DNA from: JACQLN01 sp049274895
GTDB lineage: Bacteria; Patescibacteriota; Minisyncoccia; JACQLN01
Reading direction: 5' to 3'
Assembly: GCA_049274895.1 (NCBI GenBank)
Contig: JBASTM010000014.1
Location: 1-47,343 of the forward strand
DNA length: 47,343 bases
This document shows, piece by piece, positions 6,316-13,998 of this stretch. A model generated the notes under the pieces. That model saw nothing but the letters and a program-made list of their open reading frames with translations, searched no databases and was not told the origin of the DNA. The translations under genes and the position numbers were made by a program. How positions within the stretch are numbered: the stretch's first letter is position 1; the number at the start of each line of letters is the position of its first letter.

Positions 6316-7748
6316 TGGACTTATCCAAACTCACAATCGAATCGGCACATAAGTTGCTAACTGATGGTGAAATATCGGCGGTGGAATTAACCTCGCACTA
6401 TTTGGCTCAAATTGATTCCAGGAACAAGGAGCTGAATGCCTTCTTATCAATCAGAGCCGACAAAGCTTTGGCCGACGCCCAAGCAGCCGATGTTAGAATC
6501 AAAAACGATCAGGCGGGTTATTTAACCGGCATTCCCATAGCCGTCAAAGACAACATTTTGGTCAAGGATGAAATCTGCACCGCCGGTTCCAAAATTTTGG
6601 AAAATTATAAGGCCGCCTACGATGCCACGGTTATCAGCCGCTTAAAAAGGGAGGGCGCGGTTATTTTAGGCAAAACCAATCTGGACGAATTTGCCATGGG
6701 TTCGTCCACCGAGAATTCGGCCTACGGCCCCACCAAAAATCCGCACAATGTTGCGCGTGTGCCCGGCGGGTCGTCGGGCGGTTCGGCCGCGGCCGTGGCG
6801 GCCGATATGTGCCTCGGTGCCCTCGGCACCGATACCGGCGGTTCCATCCGCCAACCCGCCGGTTTTTGCGGTGTCACTGGTTTGAAACCGACCTACGGCG
6901 CGGTGTCCCGCTTTGGCGCGGTGGCCTTGGGCTCGTCGCTGGACCAAATCGGCCCCTTGGCTAAAAACGTAAAAGACACGGCTTTGATTTTTGAAACAAT
7001 TTCCGGCCACGATCCTTTGGATTCAACCACCTTGCCCAGCCGCGAGCGCGGCGTCAACAAAATCAACGAACTTAACATCCGCGATCTAAAAATCGGCTGG
7101 CCCAAGGAATATTTTGAGGCCGAAGGTCTGGATCCTCAAGTTAAAGAGATGGTTATGAAGGCGATAAAGTGGTTGGAATCGGCAGGCGCTCAAATTAAAG
7201 AGATCAGTTTGCCTCATACGGCCTACTCTTTGGCCGCCTATTACATTATTCAGCCAGCCGAGTGCTCGGCCAACCTCGCGCGTTACGATGGTATCCGCTA
7301 CGGCGCCAAAGCCGACACCCCAGATCTTATAGCAACCTATTTTAAGAGCCGCGGCCAGTTTTTAGGCGCCGAAACCCAGCGGCGCATTATGGTGGGAACT
7401 TATACTTTGTCTTCCGGTTATTATGAGGCCTATTATGCCCAAGCCCAAAAAATGCGCGCTTTAATCAAACAGAATTTTATCAACGCCTTTGAAAACGTGG
7501 ACGTGATTATGGCGCCGGTTTCGCCGGATGTCGCTTTCAAACTGGGCGAGAAAACCGAAGACCCTTTAAAAATGTACGCGGCCGACATTTTTACCGTCCC
7601 GGCCAACTTAGCCGGTGTTTGCGGCCTGGCGCTTAGTTGCGGTAAAATTAACGAACTCCCCGTAGGGCTTCAAATTTTGGGCCCGTGGTTCGGGGAGAAT
7701 TTGCTGTTTAAGCTGGGCGAGTATTTGGAAAATGGACTTTCTTTATAG
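6315..7748 (+). CDS. gatA: Asp/Glu-tRNA amidotransferase subunit A
   Basis: A 477-residue amidase-signature enzyme that hydrolyses glutamine and feeds ammonia to GatB. The Ser-cisSer-Lys triad is present: K78 (IAVKDN), S153 (GGSSGGS) and S177 (DTGGSIRQPAG). Length is normal. The start overlaps the gatC stop (TAATG), so the two are translated together. gatB is not in this window. The 3' end overlaps the next gene by 17 bases. Confidence 0.97.
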   Translation: MDLSKLTIESAHKLLTDGEISAVELTSHYLAQIDSRNKELNAFLSIRADKALADAQAADVRIKNDQAGYLTGIPIAVKDNILVKDEICTAGSKILENYKAAYDATVISRLKREGAVILGKTNLDEFAMGSSTENSAYGPTKNPHNVARVPGGSSGGSAAAVAADMCLGALGTDTGGSIRQPAGFCGVTGLKPTYGAVSRFGAVALGSSLDQIGPLAKNVKDTALIFETISGHDPLDSTTLPSRERGVNKINELNIRDLKIGWPKEYFEAEGLDPQVKEMVMKAIKWLESAGAQIKEISLPHTAYSLAAYYIIQPAECSANLARYDGIRYGAKADTPDLIATYFKSRGQFLGAETQRRIMVGTYTLSSGYYEAYYAQAQKMRALIKQNFINAFENVDVIMAPVSPDVAFKLGEKTEDPLKMYAADIFTVPANLAGVCGLALSCGKINELPVGLQILGPWFGENLLFKLGEYLENGLSL

Positions 7749-8283
7749 TTTAGCCGATTTTTTAACCGCTTTGGCCCGCGAGCCGGAATTAAAAACCTCG
7801 CTCGCGGTATTTAAGGTTTTATTTATTATCATCTCGGTATCTTTTTTGGGCCTCACCATTTGGTTTTATAGCCGCGCCGGTTTTTTTGCCCAAAAGAAGC
7901 TTTACTATTCTTACTTTTTTAATAAAGAGAAAAAACCCGAAGCAGGTTCGGCTTTACCGTTAAAGGAACTCGCCGATTATTGGCGGCAGCTTGTTTTAAG
8001 ATTAGATTATCAGGACGAGGCCCAATGGAAACTGGCGGTGATTGAGGCCGATAATTTTTTTGACCATGCCTTAAACCTGCTCGGCTATCAAGGCGAGAGT
8101 CTGGGCGAGCGTCTGCAAAAAATCCTGCCCGAGCATTTGGCCAACATCGACGAAGTCTGGCGAGTGCATAAATTAAGAAATGCTTTGGTGCACGACGCCG
8201 CCTTCCAGATCTCGCATAGCCAGGCCCGAGACGTCATCGACACCTATTACCAGGCCTTGCGTGATTTGAAAATTTTGGAGTAA
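7732..8283 (+). CDS. Membrane-anchored HEPN-like protein, unknown function
   Basis: A 183-residue protein with one transmembrane segment (about 24-46, FKVLFIIISVSFLGLTIWFY) followed by a cytosolic helical domain. That domain ends in KLRNALVHDAA, the R-N-x3-H signature (R149, N150, H154) of the HEPN superfamily, which includes RNases and toxins. The membrane anchor plus HEPN-like domain suggests an RNA-related or regulatory role, but no substrate can be named. It overlaps the end of gatA by 17 bases and is probably translated from the gat operon. HEPN membership is inferred from the motif alone. Confidence 0.75.
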   Translation: MDFLYSLADFLTALAREPELKTSLAVFKVLFIIISVSFLGLTIWFYSRAGFFAQKKLYYSYFFNKEKKPEAGSALPLKELADYWRQLVLRLDYQDEAQWKLAVIEADNFFDHALNLLGYQGESLGERLQKILPEHLANIDEVWRVHKLRNALVHDAAFQISHSQARDVIDTYYQALRDLKILE

Positions 8284-8293
8284 AAGATTCGTG

Positions 8294-8322
8294 GAATGAT
8301 TGAAGTTCGACTTCAATCATTC
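8294..8322 (+). terminator. Palindromic hairpin after the gat operon (GATTGAAG family)
   Basis: The 12-base arms GAATGATTGAAG and CTTCAATCATTC pair around TTCGA. A relative with the same GATTGAAGT arm is at 47236-47258 after recA. A T-run is lacking. Confidence 0.5.
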
Positions 8323-8381
8323 ATAAATACCTGTATTTTACAGTGTTTTTCGGGTCTGTTTTGGCACGGTGGTGAGAGGTA

Positions 8382-8410
8382 TTGACAAACAGCTAGGATG
8401 GGAGTATAAT
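8382..8410 (+). promoter_or_regulatory. Consensus sigma-70-type promoter of the GC-rich gene
   Basis: A perfect -35 TTGACA (8382-8387) and a perfect -10 TATAAT (8405-8410) are separated by 17 bases. It is the best promoter in the window and implies strong transcription with a leader of about 120 bases. Confidence 0.8.
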
Positions 8411-8418
8411 TAAAACAT

Positions 8419-8496
8419 ACAGTCAGGGATAGCTCTTTTCCAAGACTGTTTAATCTAATCGCGGCGTTCGGGGGTGCCAAAGGTTCCCCCGGCGCC
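8419..8496 (+). promoter_or_regulatory. Structured 5' leader
   Basis: Two hairpins can form: ACAGTC (8419-8424) with GACTGT (8444-8449), and GGCG plus GGGGG (8463-8474) with CCCCC plus CGCC (8486-8496). The second lacks a T-run, so it is a leader structure rather than a terminator. The remaining 44 bases before the ATG carry only a weak ribosome site. Confidence 0.45.
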
Positions 8497-8539
8497 AATT
8501 TCTCTCATGCAGTGCTTTTTGAAAATGGGGTAAGTAGAG

Positions 8540-9496
8540 ATGGCTAAGAAGGAACGTGGTAACGGCAAGATGGGTCTGGGTGGCAAGGCGGAGCGGATGC
8601 TTCGTAGGAGCCAGGCCACCGGCGTGGGTGTGACCCAGCCCAAGCGGCTGGATCGCAACGAGACCGGCAGGTTCCTCGTCGCGGCGCTCGCGGACGAGTT
8701 GAACCCCGATCTCGGCATCTTCGTGCCGAAGTTCCCGGTCTCGGCCGGCCTGGTCCTGATGAACATGGATGGGCCGGTGGAGGCGCCCGACCCGGTCTGG
8801 AAGGGTCGGTCCATGACCTACCTCGTTCCGCATCCCGGGATCGTTTTCACCGGTGTGGTGGAGGCCAAGAACGTGGCCCACGCCGAGGCCATCGCCATCG
8901 TGGAATCTGGCTGGGCGAACGGCGTCAACAACGGGCTCGCGGCGGCTCGGGCCAAGGTCCGCGCCGGCCAGATCATCATCGACTACCTCCACTTCCTGGA
9001 GGGCAAGAACAGGGTCGAGTTCCAGCTGAACTCCGGCTTCGTGGCCGGGGACATCGTCACGGACCGCTGTCTCTCGGTGGCGGAGGAAAGCGGTGTCGCT
9101 CTCAAGTTCATCAACGTCCGTCAGAGCGCCCAGTTCGGGCACGAGGAGTTGATGGAGAGCCTCGGCGGCGTGATCACGATCCAGACCTTCGGGGGAGCGC
9201 TGGAGTATACCTACCGGCTGCCTCACCCCAAGGCCGTGGCCACCGCCGTGCGAGGTCTCGTGATCGCGGTGGAGGGCCGCGGTACGGACCAGAAGGCAGT
9301 GCAGCACTTCAGCCGCATGCCCGAAGACGAGAGGCGGTTGTTCATCTTCTCGGCCTGCGACGTGCTGGACGACCTGCTGGAGATGGAGGTTCCCGAGGCC
9401 GCCGAGGCAACCCGGGTGTCCGGCAACGGCCACGACACTGGCGACGAGGCCATCGAGACCGAGGCCGCCACGGAGGAGGTGGCCGAGACCGTCTGA
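8540..9496 (+). CDS. Unknown 318-residue protein, GC-rich codon use
   Basis: I do not recognise this protein. It has a basic glycine-rich N-terminus (MAKKERGNGKMGLGGKAERM), a globular body of about 250 residues without membrane segments, and an acidic disordered tail (VPEAAEATRV to the end, rich in E, A and T). No cofactor or catalytic motif is evident. Codons strongly favour C/G at third positions (CTC, GTC, ATC, AAC, CCG), unlike the genes on either side. It is a single-gene unit with a consensus promoter, structured leader and strong terminator. The pattern suggests either a highly expressed codon-optimised gene or a transferred one. The start is chosen as the first ATG followed by a continuous frame. 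Confidence 0.8.
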   Translation: MAKKERGNGKMGLGGKAERMLRRSQATGVGVTQPKRLDRNETGRFLVAALADELNPDLGIFVPKFPVSAGLVLMNMDGPVEAPDPVWKGRSMTYLVPHPGIVFTGVVEAKNVAHAEAIAIVESGWANGVNNGLAAARAKVRAGQIIIDYLHFLEGKNRVEFQLNSGFVAGDIVTDRCLSVAEESGVALKFINVRQSAQFGHEELMESLGGVITIQTFGGALEYTYRLPHPKAVATAVRGLVIAVEGRGTDQKAVQHFSRMPEDERRLFIFSACDVLDDLLEMEVPEAAEATRVSGNGHDTGDEAIETEAATEEVAETV

Positions 9497-9526
9497 CAGG
9501 AAGTCGACGGTGCAGTAGTTCTTTCG

Positions 9527-9561
9527 CTCCGCAGTGGACAGGATGTCCCTGCGGAGTTTTT
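9527..9561 (+). terminator. Rho-independent terminator of the GC-rich gene
   Basis: CTCCGCAG (9527-9534) pairs with CTGCGGAG (9549-9556), with an inner GGACA/TGTCC pairing, followed directly by TTTTT. Confidence 0.85.
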
Positions 9562-9565
9562 AATT

Positions 9566-9595
9566 TTGACTTTACCGCCAACATTGCGCTATATA
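9566..9595 (+). promoter_or_regulatory. secD promoter
   Basis: -35 TTGACT (9566-9571) and -10 TATATA (9590-9595) with an 18-base gap lie between the preceding terminator and the secD start at 9612. Confidence 0.5.
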
Positions 9596-9611
9596 TGAAG
9601 GTATCACAAAT

Positions 9612-10922
9612 ATGTCTCCGCGAATCGTGATTCCTCTCATAGCGGTTCTAGCCGTCGTCGCCGGTGTTTTTGTCTATCCGCCCGATTTTTTTCCTAAATC
9701 CGTCAGCCAGCCCTTCCGTCTGGGCTTGGATCTTTTAGGCGGCACCCATTTGGTGTATCAAGCCGATTTGTCCGATGTGGCCGAGGGCGACCAGGCCTCT
9801 TTTATGGAAGGACTCAAAGATGTAGTCGAGCGCCGCGTCAATTTGTTCGGAGTTTCGGAACCGGTGGTGGCCATCAACCGTTCGGGCAAGAGTTGGCGGT
9901 TAGTGGTGGAGCTCGCCGGAATCAAAGACATCAATCAAGCCATAAAAATAATCGGCGAGACGCCCTATTTGGAATTCAAAGAAGAGCGCTCCGAAGAAGA
10001 GCAAAAAAAACTGGCGGAATCTTTGCAGGGTCAGGCCGTAGATTTAAGCGTGCTGGATCCGTATTTTACTCCCACGGCTTTGACCGGCCGCTACATCAAT
10101 AAGGCCAGTTTGAGTTTCAATCCTCAAACCAGCCGACCCGAGGTTTTGCTGCAGTTTAATGAAGAAGGTAAAAATATTTTTGCCGAAATAACCCAAAAGA
10201 ATGTTGGGAAACCGCTGGCTATATATTTGGACGGCGAGCCCGTTTCAGCGCCTATAGTCCAGCAGGCCATCACCGACGGCAGCGCCCAGATCACGGGAAA
10301 TTTTTCGGTCAAGGAAGCTAAAGAATTGGTGGAAAGATTAAACTCCGGCGCTTTGCCGGTGCCGATCAATTTAATTTCCCAACAAACCGTAGGCGCCGCG
10401 CTGGGCCGCGATTCTTTGGTAAAAAGCTTGGCGGCCGGTTTCGCCGGTTTTGTTTTGGTGGCGGTGTTTATGATTTTTTGGTATCGCCTGTCCGGTTTGT
10501 TGGCGGTCGCGGCTTTGTTGATTTACGCGGTGTTGACTCTGGCGATTTTTAAGCTGATTCCGGTAACTTTAACCTTGGCCGGCATCGCCGGTTTTGTATT
10601 ATCCGTGGGTATGGCGGTAGACGCCAACATCTTGATTTTTGAAAGAATGAAAGAAGAGTTAAGAAGCGGCCAGCCCTTCGGTTTAGCTGTGGATGAGGGT
10701 TTTAGACGGGCTTGGACTTCCATACGCGATTCCAACGTTTCCAGTTTGATCACCGCTTTTATTTTGTATTGGTTCGGCGCCAGTTTGGTGCGCGGCTTTG
10801 CTTTAACTTTGATTATCGGCATTTTAATTTCTATGTTTTCGGCCATAACTTTGACGCGGACATTTTTGAAAGTATTTGTCGGCACCAGATTAAGCACGGT
10901 CAAAGCGCTCTGGAGGCAATAA
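9612..10922 (+). CDS. secD: Protein translocase subunit SecD
   Basis: A 436-residue inner-membrane protein that, with SecF, uses the proton gradient to pull exported proteins through SecYEG. The first helix is followed by the family motif FRLGLDLLGGTHLVYQADL, then the periplasmic P1 region. The last third holds five predicted membrane helices with ILSVGMAVDANILIFERMKEEL, the signature of the RND-type transmembrane domain. Length is at the short end for SecD. secF follows after a 252-base repeat-filled gap, which is unusual because the pair is normally tightly linked. Confidence 0.96.
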   Translation: MSPRIVIPLIAVLAVVAGVFVYPPDFFPKSVSQPFRLGLDLLGGTHLVYQADLSDVAEGDQASFMEGLKDVVERRVNLFGVSEPVVAINRSGKSWRLVVELAGIKDINQAIKIIGETPYLEFKEERSEEEQKKLAESLQGQAVDLSVLDPYFTPTALTGRYINKASLSFNPQTSRPEVLLQFNEEGKNIFAEITQKNVGKPLAIYLDGEPVSAPIVQQAITDGSAQITGNFSVKEAKELVERLNSGALPVPINLISQQTVGAALGRDSLVKSLAAGFAGFVLVAVFMIFWYRLSGLLAVAALLIYAVLTLAIFKLIPVTLTLAGIAGFVLSVGMAVDANILIFERMKEELRSGQPFGLAVDEGFRRAWTSIRDSNVSSLITAFILYWFGASLVRGFALTLIIGILISMFSAITLTRTFLKVFVGTRLSTVKALWRQ

Positions 10923-11174
10923 GGGCTTGGCCCAAGAAACGGAACGAAGTGAACGTTTCTTGGTGGCCAAACCTTACCCCAGCCCCAATTTTGCAATGGA
11001 TTAGCAAGCGAAGCGCGAGTGGCGAATAGCCACACCCCTAATAAGGGCGCAGCGCTTCGCCCCTAGCGGAATCCCGCTATTCGCGGGGCGCACTGCGCGA
11101 AATCAACCGAAGCAAAATCGGGGCGGGGTGCTCAATTTTAATAATTACTCACTTCGTTCGTAAATAAAATTGGC
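10921..11174 (+). repeat. Composite hairpin element between secD and secF, ending at the secF ATG
   Basis: It has three palindromic parts. Part A starts AAGGGCTTGGCCCAAGAAACG, carries a GAACGAAGTGAAC core, and pairs back to CGTTTCTTGG and GGCCAAACC. Part B is GCCCCAATTTTGC (10983-10995) with GCAAAATCGGGGC near 11112-11124, enclosing further hairpins. Part C is GCTCAATTTTA pairing with TAAAATTGGC, immediately followed by the ATG of secF. The same order of parts precedes proS (37683-37852), and partial versions precede rpmJ, rpsK and rpsD. Confidence 0.75.
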
Positions 11175-12062
11175 ATGTTAGCTATTATTCCCAATAAAAA
11201 AGTTTTTCTAATCGTCTCGGGCGTGTTGGTGGCCGGGAGTATTTTAGTTCTGGCCGGGTGGGGTTTGAAACTGGGCATTGATTTTACGGGAGGTTCGCTC
11301 TGGGAAATGGAATTTAAAAGCCTCCGGCCGCACAACGAGGAAATTCTAACAGCTTTGGCCGGCTACAAAATTGAGCCCGCGGTTTTTCAACCCACTGGCG
11401 AGCGGGGTCTTATAATGAAATTTCGTGCCGTCAACGAAAACACGCACGAAGCTATGAAACGAGACCTGAATGATCTTTCGGCTCTGGAGGAGCGCCGGTT
11501 TGATTCCATTGGGCCCACTCTCGGTCGGGAACTTCAAAAAAAATCGCTCCAAGCCGTTGGTTATGTTTTGGTGTTGATAGTTAGCTATATTGCCTGGGCC
11601 TTTAGAAAGGTTTCCCAGCCGGTGTCTTCGTGGAAGTACGGGCTTATTGCCGTCACCGCCTTGGTTCATGATGTTACTATTCCCACTGGGGCATTTGCGA
11701 TTTTGGGCCATTTTTACGGAGTGGAGGTTGACTCTTTTTTTGTGACGGCTATGCTTACGGTTATGGGTTTTTCGGTACACGATACCATTGTGGTTTTTGA
11801 CCGCATCCGTGAGAACTTAAAACGTCGGCCGGGCGACGATTTTTCGCTTACCATCAATGCTAGCGTCAACGAAACCTTGGCCCGCTCCATCAATACCTCG
11901 TTGACCGTGTTGTTGGTGCTTCTAGCCATATACTTTCTAGGCGGGGTCAGTGTAAAGTACTTTGCTTTGGCCCTTATTTTAGGCGTGTTTTTTGGCACTT
12001 ATTCCTCGATTTTCGTGGCGGGGCCGTTACTATCGTACTGGGCCGGGCGAGGCCGGCGCTAG
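11175..12062 (+). CDS. secF: Protein translocase subunit SecF
   Basis: A 295-residue partner of SecD. The N-terminal helix is followed by GWGLKLGIDFTGGSLWEMEF, the SecF motif. The C-terminal half has the membrane helices with MLTVMGFSVHDTIVVFDRIREN and NTSLTVLLVLLAIYFLGG. Length is typical. The ATG follows the shared element tail AAAATTGGC and lacks a Shine-Dalgarno sequence. Confidence 0.96.
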   Translation: MLAIIPNKKVFLIVSGVLVAGSILVLAGWGLKLGIDFTGGSLWEMEFKSLRPHNEEILTALAGYKIEPAVFQPTGERGLIMKFRAVNENTHEAMKRDLNDLSALEERRFDSIGPTLGRELQKKSLQAVGYVLVLIVSYIAWAFRKVSQPVSSWKYGLIAVTALVHDVTIPTGAFAILGHFYGVEVDSFFVTAMLTVMGFSVHDTIVVFDRIRENLKRRPGDDFSLTINASVNETLARSINTSLTVLLVLLAIYFLGGVSVKYFALALILGVFFGTYSSIFVAGPLLSYWAGRGRR

Positions 12063-12093
12063 GGAAGTTTAGCCACTAGGGGGTGGGTCCTAT

Positions 12094-12122
12094 TTGACTT
12101 ATTTTTAAGGGAATGCTAGTCT
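12094..12122 (+). promoter_or_regulatory. Possible promoter of the sigma-4/HARE regulator
   Basis: TTGACT (12094-12099) and TAGTCT (12117-12122), 17-base gap, with a TGC extended -10. The -10 box is weak. The leader would be about 110 bases and includes a small CTGCG/CGCAG hairpin near 12210-12232. Confidence 0.3.
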
Positions 12123-12238
12123 TTATAAAGTCAATAATTACAAGTTAATCCCGCTCTTTTTGTCCATACCGGTAAGTCTATAAGAAATAGGGTCGGGCTG
12201 GACTGCGATTTGCACAAAAAGCGCAGGGACTAATCAAA

Positions 12239-13270
12239 ATGGTTAAGTTTGAAATCAAAAAATTAATTAACCGATTAGTGGAAAACTTGTCGGATCGTTC
12301 TAGGGACGTTATTTTGTCCCGCTTTGGCATTGGCCAGGATGATTACGAAACTCTGGAGGCCATCGGCCAGCGCTACGGCATTACCCGCGAAAGGGTGCGC
12401 CAGATAGAGGCCGATGCTTTGAGGCATATTAAAAGCCCGGCTAACGAACCGTTGGTCAAGCCGGTTGTAACCGCGCTGGGTGAATTTGTTAAGTCTCGCG
12501 GCGGAGTTATGGAAGAGGCCGAACTTAAAGCTTCTTTTGCCTCCAACCATTTTGAGGCCAAACCGGAACCACTAAAAAAGTACGAAGGCGCTGTGATGTT
12601 TTTTTTGCAGCTCGCCGGCAATTTTACGCGCACCAAAGAAGACGATAACTTCTGGCCCCGCTGGGCTTTAGACAACGCCGCGCTTAAAAATCAGGAAGGT
12701 TTTGTCAATCACCTGATCAGCCAGTTCAAAAAAGAAAAGCACGTGGTGGCTGCGGGCGAATTTACCGTCTGGGCCAAAAAGTATAATCCGGCTTTGAGCC
12801 CGGAGGCAGTACTGGCTTTTCTGACTTCGGCTAAAAATATCTCTAAAAATTCTTTTGACGAATGGGGTTTGATTTCTTGGGCCGAAATTTCGCCCCGCGG
12901 CGTTCGCGATAAAGCTTACTTGGTGATGAAGCGCACTCAAAAACCGCTCCACTTTACCGAGGTGGCTAGCGAAATCAATAAGGCCGCTTTTTCAGAGCGC
13001 GTGGCTTTGCCGCAAACCGTCCATAACGAACTTATTAAAGACGGCCGGTTTGTGCTGGTGGGCCGCGGCCTTTACGCTTTGAAAGATTGGGGCTACGAGG
13101 CCGGCACCGTGAAAGACGTTATCAAAAGCGTGCTTTCGTCTGGCGGCCCGATGAACCGCGAAGAGGTGATCAAGGCCGTTTTGTCCAAGCGCATGGTCAA
13201 ACCCTCCACCATCATTTTGAACCTGAACGGTTTTAAGAAGAGGGAAGACAACAAGTATCACTTGGCTTAA
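12239..13270 (+). CDS. Sigma-region-4 and HARE-HTH transcription regulator
   Basis: A 343-residue protein. Residues about 14-64 match sigma-70 region 4 (LSDRSRDVILSRFGIG ... TLEAIGQRYGITRERVRQIEADAL), the domain that reads -35 boxes. There is no region 2, so it cannot melt a promoter by itself. About residues 230-285 (TQKPLHFTEVASEINK ... LIKDGRFVLVGRGLYALKDWGY) resemble the HARE-HTH winged helix found in the RNA polymerase delta subunit. A second similar HTH follows at the C-terminus. It may act as an RNA polymerase accessory factor or chromatin-type regulator. It is a single gene with a palindromic terminator. Confidence 0.82.
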   Translation: MVKFEIKKLINRLVENLSDRSRDVILSRFGIGQDDYETLEAIGQRYGITRERVRQIEADALRHIKSPANEPLVKPVVTALGEFVKSRGGVMEEAELKASFASNHFEAKPEPLKKYEGAVMFFLQLAGNFTRTKEDDNFWPRWALDNAALKNQEGFVNHLISQFKKEKHVVAAGEFTVWAKKYNPALSPEAVLAFLTSAKNISKNSFDEWGLISWAEISPRGVRDKAYLVMKRTQKPLHFTEVASEINKAAFSERVALPQTVHNELIKDGRFVLVGRGLYALKDWGYEAGTVKDVIKSVLSSGGPMNREEVIKAVLSKRMVKPSTIILNLNGFKKREDNKYHLA

Positions 13271-13271
13271 T

Positions 13272-13292
13272 GTTGAACATCCGATGTTCAAC
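13272..13292. repeat. GTTGAACATC palindrome
   Basis: GTTGAACATC and GATGTTCAAC flank one base. Relatives are at 36262-36284, 42587-42607, 42614-42635 and 47297-47319, always just after a gene. Confidence 0.7.
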
Positions 13293-13322
13293 AGTGTCCA
13301 TCAGTTGGTTAAGTCTAAAAAG

Positions 13323-13358
13323 TACCGCGAGCTTACGATCGTAAGCTCGCGGTATTTT
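13323..13358 (+). terminator. Perfect palindrome of the TACGATCGTA family, acting as a terminator
   Basis: A perfect 32-base palindrome (13323-13354) with centre GAGCTTACGATCGTAAGCTC, followed by TTTTGTTTT. It has the same core as the two palindromes that enclose the PaaX-like gene (20383-20416 and 21043-21076), but different outer arm bases. Confidence 0.8.
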
Positions 13359-13361
13359 GTT

Positions 13362-13390
13362 TTGACTTTGGCGAGTTGATATTTTAGAAT
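13362..13390 (+). promoter_or_regulatory. Promoter of the 99-residue gene
   Basis: -35 TTGACT (13362-13367) and -10 TAGAAT (13385-13390) with a 17-base gap. Confidence 0.6.
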
Positions 13391-13439
13391 ATAGTCAATT
13401 CAAGTTGTTCTTTAATTCTCTAACAGGAGGAATAAAATA

Positions 13440-13739
13440 ATGGGCTGGTATTTGATGTACCGGTTTCATCCCCAAGGCGATGATGGTATTGCTCGGTACA
13501 AGTTTAGGATAATAGGTGTACCTACTAGTGCGCGCGATCAAACGACCTATGCTAAAGCCACAGAGATTGGCCGGTGCATCTGGCGAAACATAATAGAAGA
13601 AAGTGCTTCTGACCCGGACGAAATCAGCAGTCCCGAAATTGTTTGGAGATTTCCGTTAGAAAGTATACAAGATGATCCCGTTGAAGCCATACCTGTGGAT
13701 TCGGGAATCCACCAGCCCGATGAAACCGCCGAGCGATAG
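13440..13739 (+). CDS. Unknown 99-residue protein
   Basis: Not recognised. It is a small soluble protein with an aromatic N-terminus (MGWYLMYRFHPQGDDGIARY), a central helix (AKATEIGRCIWRNIIEES) and an acidic proline-containing tail. No membrane segment or known motif is visible. It is a complete single-gene unit: a promoter at 13362-13390, a strong AGGAGG ribosome site 10 bases before the ATG, and a hairpin terminator starting four bases after the stop. This makes it a real gene despite its size. It lies between a regulator and a secreted peptidase, but nothing links their functions. Confidence 0.75.
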   Translation: MGWYLMYRFHPQGDDGIARYKFRIIGVPTSARDQTTYAKATEIGRCIWRNIIEESASDPDEISSPEIVWRFPLESIQDDPVEAIPVDSGIHQPDETAER

Positions 13740-13743
13740 CCCC

Positions 13744-13782
13744 ATCCCGTTAGAAGCCTTAAGGCTTCTAACGGGATTTTTT
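13744..13782 (+). terminator. Terminator of the 99-residue gene (CCCGTTAGAAGC family)
   Basis: A perfect 34-base palindrome (13744-13777), with CCCGTTAGAAGCC pairing with GGCTTCTAACGGG, is followed by a T-run. The arms match those of the insertion in the pseudopilin leader at 1058-1158. Confidence 0.88.
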
Positions 13783-13860
13783 GTGATGTTAACAAATAAA
13801 GGCGATCACTGGCGAGTGTTAACATTCTTTTTTCCGGACTTGCGACTAATAAGGAGTATT

Positions 13861-13893
13861 ATGTTATTAAAAATGTTAGCCCTCAAAATTTGA
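13861..13893 (+). CDS. Possible 10-codon leader ORF
   Basis: ATG at 13861 with AAGGAG 5-10 bases upstream, reading MLLKMLALKI then TGA. It lies just before the promoter of the S55 peptidase gene, and its stop overlaps the -35 box, so it is not in that gene's leader. It may be chance or a remnant. Confidence 0.2.
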   Translation: MLLKMLALKI

Positions 13894-13919
13894 CATCCGG
13901 TCAATTAGTTGCTTTTATA
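13890..13919 (+). promoter_or_regulatory. Promoter of the S55 peptidase gene
   Basis: A perfect -35 TTGACA (13890-13895) and TTTATA (13914-13919) with an 18-base gap. The predicted leader is about 70 bases and ends in AAAGGAGAG nine bases before the ATG. Confidence 0.55.
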
Positions 13920-13998
13920 GTATATACGTCAGAGATGGCTGTTTGAGACAGTGCGGCCAGCTCTTTAAAATCCTAACCCTTCAAAAGGAGAGTGTCAG

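Noticed and set aside
8450..9433. 327-residue minus-strand frame opposite the GC-rich gene
   Set aside because: High GC third positions open the antisense frame; it lacks a promoter and ribosome site and is His/Arg/Asp-biased as shadows are.
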